64,000 bases of DNA from Leptodactylus fallax (taxonomy: Eukaryota; Chordata; Amphibia; Anura; Leptodactylidae), in assembly GCA_947044405.1 (NCBI GenBank), contig CAMRHE010000352.1, positions 1,976,894-2,040,893 of the forward strand. Direction: 5' to 3'. The notes beneath the pieces were generated by a model, which saw nothing but the letters and a program-made list of their open reading frames with translations, was not told where the DNA came from and ran no database searches. Below, in pieces: positions 1 to 9,228 of the stretch (position 1 is its first letter; every line of letters begins with the position of its first letter). The translations under genes were made by a program, and so were the position numbers.

Positions 1-190
1 TATGGTTAGTGGTTGGTTGAAGCCATTTATTGTCAAACTTCTGTGTTTTCTCTTTTTAAATCCTAATGACAACCAAAAACATCAAAATGACCCTGTTCAA
101 AAGTTCACATACCCCAATTCTTAATACCGTGTATTGCCTCCTCTAACATCAATGACAGCTTGAAGTCTTTTGTGGTAGTTGTGGATGAGG
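1..190 (-). pseudogene. Tc1-like transposase, C-terminal tail fragment
   Basis: Read on the minus strand, codons from about 190 down to a TAA at 123-121 give a Tc1-type transposase tail ending HNYHKRLQ...GGNTRY-stop. This is the usual end of these DDE transposases, where a helix is followed by a short G-N-x-x-Y terminus. Bases 120-1 are AT-rich 3' flank of the same element. Only about 23 codons remain, because the frame is cut on its upstream side by the Helitron remnant that starts at about 195. The DDE catalytic core is absent, so this is a dead fragment. Family assignment rests on the short tail only. Confidence 0.7.
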
Positions 191-194
191 CTTT

Positions 195-1075
195 TTATTG
201 CAGAGCATTATATGATCTATGTGTTTCTGCAATACGTTGAAGATTTTCGCTTGGTCGCTGAATAATTATATCTCGGCTTTGAAAGTCCTGTCCAACCAGT
301 ACAATAGCTACTTCGTTAACAGTGGGAGAATTAAATCGCCTTTCATGCTCACCAAACGGCGTCTTGTCTGCTCTTATTACAACTTGATATTCATCACGTG
401 GCATTCTGTCTAAGGCTGTTTTGAAAAGATTTACTAACTGATTGTGCTGATGGAAATATCTTTTCAAATTCAACACAATATCTTTATTTGTCTCAAGTAT
501 AGCTTCACAACGTCTATCAGCTTGCATTTGTTTGTCTCCCAAAAAATAAATTTGTAAAAACGTTGGATCTTCATTTGCTACAGGAAGCATTGAACCGATT
601 TTGTTATATATTTGGCCCTGGACTTTAAAAGTTGGCATAAATCCTGCTTAATAATATTTTGCAGAAAATGCTTTGACTCGGGAGTTGTTCCTGACATGTA
701 TGAAAGACGTGGTTCAGGAGGTAGATCTAAAGGTGGCAAACTGACTTTGCCATTTGAGCAGCACATACCAGGCGATTCCAAGTTAAACTTCTTTGCTTGA
801 CAATGTTTGCATATTATGTCCATTTTGCCAATTATGACTTTCTTGAATTGGGTTGTAGTGAAATGCTTCCAAACACAAATCAGCCTACCTACATCTTTGC
901 ACACGTTACATATGTCGTATGCGGTCATTTTCAGAACCTTTATTCTTTTGTTCAGATGTTTCCATATTCCTTGCTTCAGCCTGCCTTATCCGATTTTTGT
1001 GAAGACGACATTCCTGTTCCTCTGATGTCTCAGCTGCTTTACATTTAGCCTGTCTCATCCGTTTCTTTTCAAGCC
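195..1075 (-). pseudogene. Helitron Rep/helicase polyprotein, N-terminal fragment
   Basis: Three minus-strand reading frames join into the N-terminal part of a Helitron rolling-circle transposase. From about 1075 to 930 the frame has the basic, E/T-S-E-Q-rich tract that precedes the domain. From 928 to 640 there is a zinc-knuckle-like CKHCQAKKF...PGMCCSNGKV segment followed by SGTTPESKHFLQN. From 638 to 195 there is the Helitron-like N domain (YNKIGSMLP, QIYFLGD, LNLKRYFHQHNQLVNLFKTA, RADKTPFGEHERRFN, RPSENLQRIAETHRSY). A frameshift lies near 640. The frame stops right after the segment that normally precedes the HUH nuclease, so the catalytic Rep and helicase parts are missing. The 3' side is fused directly to a Tc1 tail. 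Family assignment is firm; the element is dead. Confidence 0.88.
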
Positions 1076-1384
1076 ACGAATCACGTTGTCCTTATTATTA
1101 TGACCCTTTAGTCTTCACCTGACACTGATAAGAGATGTAATAGGATGAATAGTAAATACAGAGCAGTCCTCACACAGTATTACTATGACCTAAAGGAGCT
1201 CACATCTCAGTAATGAAAACCGCCTCACAGGCAGACTTGTGTAGTTGCCCATAGCAACCAATCAGAGCTCAGCTTTCACTTTACCTCAGAAGCTTCAGTG
1301 GTGAAAGCTCCCTGTATAGTAAGCAATAATGACAATCTTACTATGAGGCAGTTTTCGCCTGACCAATATTGCTGCTCAGTAAGG
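1076..1384. other. Unassigned repeat-like sequence with a CCAAT-type stretch
   Basis: No coding signal. Bases 1247-1290 contain the phrase 'gttgcccatagcaaccaatcag', abridged here, which I recall as common in dispersed frog repeats. The 9-bp duplication that flanks the hairpin element begins at 1376. Nothing else is recognised. Confidence 0.4.
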
Positions 1385-1553
1385 CTGCTTGCACACTACA
1401 GTATTTTTCACGGGTCTCCGGGCCGTGGATTCTACAGCTCCATAAACATTCTATGGAGCCTGCAAAATTCACAGCTTTGTGCACAAAGAAGTCTATGGAT
1501 CTGCCAAATCCATGGCCCGGAGGCCCGTGAAAAATACTGTAGTGTGCAAGCAG
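1385..1553. mobile_element. Hairpin MITE, 169 bp, with direct target duplication
   Basis: The termini are near-perfect inverted repeats of about 38 bp (start CTGCTTGCACACTACAGTAT, end its reverse complement), so the element folds into a hairpin. TCAGTAAGG occurs on both sides, at 1376-1384 and 1554-1562. This is a 9-bp duplication, or 8 bp plus a chance match, which fits hAT (8) or Mutator-like (9) insertion. No coding capacity. Confidence 0.85.
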
Positions 1554-1574
1554 TCAGTAAGGATACCAGATGTG

Positions 1575-1735
1575 TTTTGTCAGTGCGTGCGTGTATGTGT
1601 GCGCACGCATGTGATCCATGTGTATGTATGCGTGTGTGTATGCATGTGTGTGGTCTGTGTATATGTATGCGTGTGTGTGCGTATGCGCAGTGCAAGTGTC
1701 CATGTGTACGGTAGGTGTGTGTGAGTATGCATGTG
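1575..1735. repeat. TG/TGTATG-rich microsatellite
   Basis: Irregular alternating TG, TGTATG and TGCG units. Open frames through it are simple-sequence artefacts. It abuts the point where the Tc1-like transposase frame stops at about 1745. Confidence 0.85.
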
Positions 1736-1739
1736 CTCT

Positions 1740-2590
1740 GTTCATGAGAATCTTATTTCTCATAGTCTGAGAGTCCTTCATGTGTTTTTTGACAAACTCT
1801 ATGCGGGCTTTCATATGTCTTGCACTGAGGAGAGGCTTCCTTCGGCCACTCTGCCATAAAGCCCTGACTGGTGGAGGGCTGCAGTGATAGTTGACTTTGT
1901 GGAACTTTCTCCCATCTCCCTACTGCATCTCTGAAGCTCAGCCACAGTGATCTTTAGGTTCTTTTTTACCTCTCTCACCAAGGCTCTTCTCCCACGATTG
2001 CTCAGTTTGGCTGGACAGCCAGGTCTAGGAAAAGTTCTGGTCATCCCAAACTTCTTCCATTTAAGGATTATGGAGGCCACTGTGCTCTTAGGACCCTTGA
2101 GTGCTGCAGAAATTCATTTGTAACCTTGGCCAGATCTGTGCCTTGCCACAATTCTGTCTCTGAGCTTCTTGGGCAGTTCCTTTGACCTCATGATTCTCAT
2201 TTGCTCTGACATGCACTGTGAGCTGTGAGGTCTTATATGGACAGGTGTGTGTCTTTCCTAATCAAGTCCAATCGGTTTAATTAAACACAGCTGGACTCCA
2301 ATGAAGGGGTAGAACCATCTCAAGGAGGATTAGAAGGAAATGGACAGCATGTGAGTTAAATAGGAGTGTCACAGCAAAGGGTCTGAATACTTATGACCAT
2401 GTGATATTTCAGTTTTTCTTTTTTAATACATTTGCAAAAATATCTACATTTCTGATTGTTTTTTCTGTCAAGATGGGGTGCTGAGTGTACATTAATGAGA
2501 AATAAAATGAACTTTTTTGCTTTCAGCAAACGGCTGCAATGAAACAGAGTGAAAAATTTAAAGTGGTCTGAATACTTTCCGTACCCACAG
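1740..2590 (-). mobile_element. Tc1/mariner element, 5' half with terminal inverted repeat
   Basis: Bases 2375-2590 form the terminal repeat of a Tc1 family that I recall from fish and frog genomes. It ends ...CTTTCCGTACCCACAG and is followed by TA (2591-2592), the mariner target dinucleotide. A second copy of the same terminus lies at 62555-62783. The opposite end is lost in the TG microsatellite. Confidence 0.88.
1745..2191 (-). pseudogene. Tc1-like transposase, N-terminal half
   Basis: Minus-strand translation from the ATG at 2191 gives MRSKELPKKLRDRIV, then the paired helix-turn-helix DNA-binding region (STVASIILKWKKFG, KLSNRGRRALVREV) and the start of the catalytic region (KDSQTMRNKIL). 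It breaks off just before the first catalytic Asp, normally in a WSDE motif. An in-frame TGA interrupts the first helix-turn-helix near 2117, and a small frameshift lies between 1811 and 1814. About 150 of the usual 340 residues remain. An alternative start at 2200 would add three residues. The frame lies inside an element whose outer terminus is at 2590. Confidence 0.88.
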
Positions 2591-2752
2591 TAGGGACCAT
2601 ATAAAATATTACAGGTGCATCTCAATAAATTAGAATATCTTTGAAACATTTATTTCAGTAATTAAATTAAAAAAGTGACTTTCTATATTTTCTAGATGCT
2701 TTACACACAGAGTCTCACAGCGGGTTCTACACCATTCCCTATTACTTCATAC

Positions 2753-4384
2753 CTCACAGAAAATAAATGGTTTCAAACGATAAAACATAACTTTTAATAT
2801 CTTAAAATAAAAAATACACAAAGGACGTCCACTAGTCTACTAAAAGACAGATCAATGTGGTCTGTGCCTGTCTATTCAGAGTTTATTCAGGGTTTAAATG
2901 TTAGACAGTATTCACACTCTCCAACTTTCCACTGGACCTAGGGTGTAATTAGATACTTTCACCACCCTTAGACTAAGGTTATAGTATCACAACTGTGTCA
3001 TGCAACAGGTCAGTATTTTGTCAGTTGCTCTTAGTGCTAGGAAAACCCAAACACCTGGTCCCCACACACAATTTGTAAAGCATCACTGACTAGACTCCCG
3101 CACAGCCATGATATACCTCCACAACCATAGTCTCCAGTAAATACATATGCCAGTAATCTAGGTACAAGTCACAGTAACTTCATTTCCTGTCATTAAAATA
3201 TTGTAACCATAAGGGAAACCGCGATATTCTGACCCTTATGCTCAATAAACACCTATATTGCAGCCATTACTGATATCCCCTATGTTGACTCCAGGGATAT
3301 ACAGCTACCATTTCCATTAGTGACTCAAATTCCACCAACTACTCTCCAGGCTACTCAGACTGCCCCAGTCTCCTGTCAGTCCTTTATGCCCCCAAGTAGT
3401 ATGGCTCATGGTCAACTAACTCAAAAATAGAAAATAAACTTGCTCTACGCGTTTGCCCTGTGTTATCTGTGTCAGGTTCGTCAGGAGCTAATACTAAAAT
3501 TTATAAATTGGTCTAAGCTGCTATAAATTTCAAAATTGCAGTTACAACTGCAGTTCCTGGAGCACTGATAGTGTACTCCAGTGTATAGAGTAGCCGACGC
3601 CACACTGAGCCTTGCCTGCTTTATAAAGGTCAACCCATTCATTCGGTGCCACCCCCTTTCCTGATGCTGTCTGCAGTGGGCCAATAGAAATCACTAGCTC
3701 ACTCCACCTGTCACGCCTCCTAGGTGGTGTGTCCACCTCAGTCCTCTACTGTGTTCATGTGACTGCCGATCATGTGACCACCGAATGTAAACAATTACAG
3801 TGATCCATCGCTAGACGGTGAATCTACTGATTCACATTTGATCTTCACCTACTCTACATAAGCTGCTAATCATCTGGCCGCTGCATCTCAGCCATTCCGA
3901 TGATCAAGCGCCAAGCGGTAATTTTGTATACTTAACCTCCATTCATCCATATACCACGTCATGAAACCAGAGGGGAGATATTCAAAATAGAGTTAAATCC
4001 GGATCCATTTTATCCTCTCACAACCGTACTCTAAATGAGCCGGAGGTTAGGTATAACCCACACCGTGACAGCGGATGGATCATAAATCTACCTATCATAG
4101 TTCACATATAGTGGGCTCTCCCTTATTGTTCCCCATCAAAATATAGATAACCTAACCATCCCCACTCAGATCCATTTGCATACCTCCTAATGGTCAATCC
4201 CTCCAACTCTATAACTCTTTTCTATTTCTCAACCCTCTGATTGCGTACCAAAACTACCGTACATCATAACTATGACCCATCTATCACCACAAAATTATAT
4301 TGTACCTCGCCACCTCAATTCAGGCAATGCAATAGATAGCGGAAGAGAGACGCCTTAACGTCTACCCATCTAAGTACGGGGCAA
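2753..4384 (-). repeat. Left arm of 1.63-kb inverted repeat (Penelope pseudo-LTR)
   Basis: The sequence is the reverse complement of 7596-9228 with scattered substitutions. Matching landmarks are ggacgtccactagtctac near the outer end, the hammerhead-like motif at 3442-3488, and gtctacccatctaa near the inner end. In the minus orientation this arm is the 3' pseudo-LTR, downstream of the endonuclease remnant. Confidence 0.9.
3442..3488 (-). ncRNA. Hammerhead-ribozyme-like motif (degenerate)
   Basis: Read on the minus strand: GCTC (stem I), CTGACGA (core box 1), a CCTG...CAGG stem II, CAAAC where GAAAC is expected (core box 2), the self-complementary ACGCGT as minimal stem III, then A and GAGC closing stem I. 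Layout and order match a type I hammerhead with a stem III short enough to need dimerisation. The catalytic G12 position is C, so self-cleavage is predicted to be lost. Confidence 0.6.
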
Positions 4385-4419
4385 TACATGACACGATGCT
4401 CCTCCCATATGTCCCACCC

Positions 4420-5317
4420 TGTGATGATTCTGCTTAAATATGGCTATAACTCAGAGCTGTATTTTGGTCTCTGGGTAGCGTATTTCTCTCTCAGTTCTCT
4501 TTACTCATAATGTGCACAGCCTACTCATAGATATATTGCCAATAGTGGCCGGACTGGAACAATAGGGCTTTGTATCCATCCCAGCAGGGCTCCATTGAAT
4601 TCATACACAGCCCTGAGTGATCAAAGAAACATGCATGGTGCAGCCTACACTGGTAGATCAGATATGGCTGATAACATTGTATCATTTCATTTGGTCTCAG
4701 CTCTTTACAAAGAATCTGGACTTGAGTGCATTAATCCATCAGACTTGCTGTTGCCGGTGACCTCATTCTGGGAGGTGGCATAAAGGGTATATAAGATGAG
4801 GTAAGAGGTCAGTGGGGGGAGATTGGGCTGAGACTAAAAGAGAATACTAAGACCATCACAGACTACTGATTTTTACAGACAGACTACAAGAGTTTACTGA
4901 GAGACTGTGATGAGAGCATGCAGGCTGGAATATACTGTGATGCCACATGCTAGGAGTTAATGCCGCTGCCTTCACTGGTGATCTCCACATGCCATGTGTG
5001 AGTGTTGGACTATAGAGCCACATCCAGGAGATGTGTGGTAAAGTAATTATTTCAATTTTAGTCCCTTTTATTTCATTGCACTGTATCTTGTAACTAGTAA
5101 CTGTTAATGCTTGCATATATCTGCATATCTGTTCTGAACTGTATGTGTTAGATGTTAATACCGACCCATTTAGGGGTTAATAAATATATAAAATTTAGAA
5201 AGCTTGTCTTGTATTTATCTTGTGAACCCGGCACTCACTGGCGGTGAGTGTGGTTTTATATGAAAGAAGACTCAGGTGTGAGCCAAAGCGGTGTTGGCGC
5301 ACTGAGGATCTTTCACA
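4420..5317 (+). repeat. 5' LTR, 898 bp
   Basis: TG...CA termini. A possible TATA box (gtatataaga) is near 4788 and an AATAAATA-type signal near 5181. It is nearly identical to the 3' LTR except for a 41-bp segment present only in the latter, so the insertion is fairly recent. Both LTRs have a meaningless 62-codon frame that should not be annotated. Confidence 0.93.
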
Positions 5318-5340
5318 TTGGTGGCAGCGTAGTGGGATCT
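5318..5340 (+). promoter_or_regulatory. Primer-binding region
   Basis: Directly after the 5' LTR comes T, then TGGTGGCAGCGTAGTGGGAT. The same TGGTGGCAGCG block follows the LTR of the minus-strand gypsy element (revcomp of 53447-53458). I cannot name the tRNA primer with confidence. Confidence 0.6.
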
Positions 5341-5520
5341 TAGGATAAACAGCGTGCGTTGGGGACCTTTATCCCTCAAAAGCTGGGGATTGTAGTATTC
5401 CTATGAGACAAGCTCGGTATTAAAGTAAGCATTAAGATACAGTGAAAGTTTGATACAGTGCTGTTCCCCTCCCTTACTCTTTGTATTCTATCCTATCTTT
5501 TATTTGGCAAATACCAGTGG

Positions 5521-6003
5521 ATGGCTAGTGGGCTCAGAAGCAGAGCTCAAGAATTGCTGAACCAGGCTTTTGGAGATCCTGAGCGTATGGCTGAAATGGA
5601 GGCAGCCACAGCCATGCAGAGAATCGAGCAGAGTCCTGATTTTGGGGCTAGGCCAGGAAGTGCGGCAAGCAGCCCGATCCAAAGGATTACTTCACCGGGA
5701 GGGACCAGTAGCCCCAGCGTTGTCGGGGGAATGGCTTCATACTGGCAAATGGCCCTGCAGCAAATAGGCACCAGTGACCCTAACATATACCTGCAGGTGA
5801 TGTGCCATTTTCAGGAAGCTGTAGAACAAGAACGATAGGCTGCTGAGCAACAGGCAGAGAGAGAGAGGAAGGTAGCAGAACGGCAGGCTGATCGTGAGGC
5901 AGCAGAACGAGAACGGCAGTATCGGCTTGAGCTCAAAAGGATGGAGCTCAAGTCTGCTGGGACCCCGGGGGGAGGTGAGGGAGCCTTTGGGGCCAGAGCC
6001 TGA
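5521..6003 (+). pseudogene. Truncated gag, interrupted
   Basis: A frame from the ATG at 5521 reads MASGLRSRAQELLNQ..., with GGTSSPSVVGGM and WQMALQQIGTSDPN. It matches the start of the gag of the larger gypsy element near 53261-52900 (LRSGARG, GGTSRPSSVG, LQMALQQLDASD). A TAG at 5836-5838 breaks the frame. After it the same frame continues through an E/R/Q-rich coiled-coil tract (AAEQQAERERKVAERQ) to another stop near 6003. The capsid, nucleocapsid and whole pol are absent, so this is a remnant of the 5' part of gag only. The start is chosen because it aligns with the relative; upstream in-frame codons (from 5458) belong to the leader. Confidence 0.82.
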
Positions 6004-6062
6004 GAAACTGGAGGTGCTTTCAGAAGAGGGGCGTAGGCCCCTACTTCCTGCAAGCCCCATCT

Positions 6063-6073
6063 AAAGGGGGAGG
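6063..6073 (+). promoter_or_regulatory. Polypurine tract
   Basis: AAAGGGGGAGG lies immediately before the 3' LTR start TGTGATG. The minus-strand gypsy element has AAAAGGGGGAGG in the same place (48245-48234). Confidence 0.9.
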
Positions 6074-7015
6074 TGTGATGATTCTGCTTAAATATGGCTA
6101 TAACTCAGAGCTGTATTTTGGTCTCTGGGTAGCGTATTTCTCTCTCAGTTCTCTTTACTCATAATGTGCACAGCCTACTCATAGATATATTGCCAATAGT
6201 GGCCGGACTGGAACAATAGGGCTTTGTATCCATCCCAGCAGGGCTCCATTGAATTCATACACAGCCCTGAGTGATCAAGGAAACATGCATGGTGCAGCCT
6301 GCACTGGTAGATTAGATATGGCTGATAACATTGTATCATTTCACTTGGTCTCAGCTCTTTACAAAGAATCTGGACTTGAGTGCATTAATCCATCAGACTT
6401 GCTGTTGCCGGTGACTTCATTCTGGGAGGTGGCATAAAGGGTATATAAGATGAGGTAAGAGGTCAGTGGGGGGAGATTGGGCTGAGACTACAAGAGAATA
6501 CTAAGACCATCACAGACTACAGATTTTTACAGGGCCTGAGCCTTAGAAGTGTCCCTAATCACAGATTTTTACAGACAGACTACAAGAGTTTACTGAGAGA
6601 CTGTGATGAGAGCATGCAGGCTGGAATATACTGTGATGCCACATGCTAGGAGTTAATGCCGCTGCCTCCACTGGTGATCTCCACATGCCATGTGTGAGTG
6701 TTGGACTATAGAGCCACATCCAGGAGATGTGTGGTAAAGTAATTATTTCAATTTTAGTCCCTTTTATTTCATTGCACTGTATCTTGTAACTAGTAACTGT
6801 TAATGCTTGCATATATCTGCATATCTGTTCTGAACTGTATGTGTTAGATGTTAATACCGACCCATTTTAAGGATTAATAAATATATAAAATTTAGAAAGC
6901 TTGTCTTGCATTTATCTTGTGAACCCGGCACTTACTGGCGGTGAGTGTGGTTTTATATGAAAGAAGACTCAGGTGTGAGCCAAAGCGGTGTTGGTGCACT
7001 GAGGATCTTTCACAC
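6074..7015 (+). repeat. 3' LTR, 942 bp
   Basis: Matches the 5' LTR from end to end. It differs by a few substitutions and by about 41 extra bases at 6533-6573 (ggcctgagccttagaagtg...), after which 'cacagattttta' is repeated, as if a short duplication or template switch occurred. Confidence 0.93.
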
Positions 7016-7026
7016 ACCCCTATTCA

Positions 7027-7477
7027 TCTTTCTTCAATAAATGGCGCAAAGGATATCAAATCATTGAGGCCTCTAGGTTTGACACAGTCAAACCTAAATA
7101 TCCATTCCGCTTCCTTAATAAAAATTACCCTATCCCAATCTCCTCCTCGTGGTGATTTGCGTACTAGCTCAATGCCCTGAAATCTCAATGTAGATGGGTC
7201 ACCTCCATGTTTACTCCAAAAATGTAAACTCAGGGGACGTTCTTCTCTCCTGTTAATATATCCCACGACGTAATTCCCTTTTTGTTTTACCCACGTAGTT
7301 CACTGGGCACGGACAGGATGTGACATATACCACACCCATAGAGCGGCAATTAATGAAATCTCTAGTATAATATTTTTTACCCGTAGCTGCCATCGTAATT
7401 TCACATCCCTTCAAAATAAATTCACAGGCCCTACAACTACCACACCTAAATGTGCCTGCCGGTCTTTCACTCCCCAA
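7027..7477 (-). pseudogene. Penelope GIY-YIG endonuclease remnant
   Basis: On the minus strand, 7477 to about 7255 reads GTFRCGSCRACEFI..., then DFINCRSMGVVYVTSCPCPVNYVGKTKRELRR. The Cys pairs, the INC...GVVY (GIY-like) and YVGKT (YIG-like) motifs are the signature of the C-terminal endonuclease of Penelope-like elements. After a frameshift near 7260 the second frame (7266-7027) continues with LHFWSKHGGDPSTLRFQGIE, KEAEWIF and GLNDLISF, the usual end of this domain. About 150 residues remain and no reverse transcriptase precedes them; upstream sequence turns into the inverted arm at 7596. The frameshift makes it non-functional. It supports calling the surrounding palindrome a Penelope-like element. 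Confidence 0.82.
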
Positions 7478-7595
7478 CCAGGTACCCCCGACTCCTAGGT
7501 TTAGGGTTAGGGTAGATAATGGCTCTTGTTAAGATTACATGACTTAGGGTGAGAGTTCAATTTATAGAAGAGACAAATTAGAATGCAGAAATGCT
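7478..7595. other. Penelope body spacer with short telomere-like run
   Basis: Non-coding. Bases 7498-7515 read tttagggttagggtag, about two and a half TTAGGG units. Otherwise nothing recognised. Confidence 0.4.
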
Positions 7596-9228
7596 TTGCC
7601 CCGTATTTAGATGGGTAGACGTTAAGGGGTCTCTCTTCCGCTATCTATTGCATTGCCTGAATTGAGGTGGCGAGGTACAATATAATTTTGTGGTGATAGA
7701 TGGGTCGTAGTTATGATGTACGGTAGTTTTGGTACGCAATCAGAGGGTTGAGAAATAGAAAAGAGTTATAGAGTTGGAGGGATTGACCATTAGGAGGTAT
7801 GCAAATGGATCTGAGTGGGGATGGTTAGGTTATCTATATTTTGATGGGGAACAATAAGGGAGAGCCCACTATATGTGAACTATGATAGGTAGATTTATGA
7901 TCCATCCGCTGTCACGGTCTGGGGTTATACCTAACCTCCGGCTCATTTAGAGTACGGTTGTGAGAGGATAATATGGATCCGGATTTAACTCTCTTTTGAA
8001 TATCTCCCCTCTGGTTTTATAACCTGGTATATGGAGGAATGGAGGTTAAGTATACAAAATTACCGCTTGGCGCTTGATCATCGGAATGGCTGAGACGCAG
8101 CGGCCAGATGATTAGCAGCTTATGTAGAGTAGGTGAAGATCAAATGTGAATCAGTAGATTCACCGTCTAGCGATGGATCACTGTAATTGTTTACATTCAG
8201 TGGTCACATGATCGGCAGTCACATGAACACAGTAGAGGGCTGAGGTGGACACACCACCTAGGAGGTGTGACAGGTGGAGTGAGCTAGTGATTTCTATTGG
8301 TCCACTGCAGACAGCATCAGGAAAGGGGGTGGCACTGAATGAATGGGCTGAATTTTATAAAGCAGGCAAGGCTCAGTGTGGCGTCGGCTACTCTATACAC
8401 TGGAGCACACTATCAGTGCTCCAGGAACTGCAGTTGTAACTGCAATTTTGAAATTTATAGCAGCTTAGACCAATTTATAAATTTTAGTATTAGCTCCTGA
8501 CGAACCTGACACAGATAACACAGGGCAAACGCGTAGAGCAAGTTTATTTTCTATTTTTGAGTTAGTTGACCATGAGCCATACTACTTGGGGGCATAAAGG
8601 ACTGACAGGAGACTGGGGCAGTCTGAGTAGCCTGGAGAGTAGTTGGTGGAATTTGAGTCACTAATGGAAATGGTAGCTGTATATCCCTGGAGTCAACATA
8701 GGGGATATCAGTAATGGCTGCAATATAGGTGTTTATTGAGCATAAGGGTCAGAATATTGTGGTTTCCCTTATGGTTACAATATTTTAATGACAGGAAATG
8801 AAGTTACTGTGACTTGTATCTAGATTACTGGCATATGTACATACTACAGACTATGGTTGTGGAGGTATATCATGGCTGTGCGGGAGTCTAGTCAGTGATG
8901 CTTTACAAATTGTGTGTGGGGACCAGGTGTTTGGGTTTTCCTAGCACTAAGAGCAACTGACAAAATACTGACCTGTTGCATGACGCAGTTGTGATACTAT
9001 AACCTTAGTCTAAGGGTGGTGAAAGTATCTAATTATACCCTAGGTCCAGTGGAAAGTTGGAGAGTGTGAATACTGTCTAACATTTAAACCCTGAATAAAC
9101 TCTAAATAGACAGGCACAGACCACATTGATCTGTCTTTTAGTAGACTAGTGGACGTCCTTTGTGTATTTTTTATTTTAAGATATTAAAAGTTAAGTTTTA
9201 CCGTTTTAAACCATTTATTTTCTGTGAG
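7596..9228 (+). repeat. Right arm of 1.63-kb inverted repeat (Penelope pseudo-LTR)
   Basis: Inverted copy of 2753-4384, about 95% alike by eye. It lies upstream of the endonuclease remnant in opposite orientation, the inverted 5' pseudo-LTR arrangement. A 64-codon frame shared by both arms (8245-8439) shows no protein-like character beyond being duplicated DNA. Confidence 0.9.
8493..8539 (+). ncRNA. Hammerhead-ribozyme-like motif (degenerate)
   Basis: Same motif as at 3442-3488, here on the plus strand: GCTC 8493-8496, CTGACGA 8497-8503, stem II 8504-8524, CAAAC in place of GAAAC, ACGCGT, then A-GAGC ending at 8539. The same G12 to C change occurs in both arms, so it predates or spread through the arm duplication. 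Confidence 0.6.

Larger units (their letters stand above)
4420..7015 (+). mobile_element. Non-autonomous Gmr1-type LTR retrotransposon, complete unit
   Basis: Two LTRs (4420-5317 and 6074-7015) begin TGTGATGATTCTG and end TTTCACA. The 5-bp target duplication CACCC is present at 4415-4419 and 7016-7020. The 756-bp interior has a TGG-initiated primer-binding region, a leader and a broken gag, and a polypurine tract directly before the 3' LTR. There is no protease, polymerase or integrase, so it must have relied on a relative. Leader, gag start and polypurine tract resemble the large element at 47592-53588. Confidence 0.93.

Noticed and set aside
1298..1814. Cys/Val/His-rich frames around 1300-1810
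   Set aside because: Translations of TG-rich simple sequence and of the hairpin MITE.
3542..8439. Identical 64-codon frame in both inverted arms
   Set aside because: It is conserved only because the DNA is duplicated; composition and lack of similarity argue against a protein.
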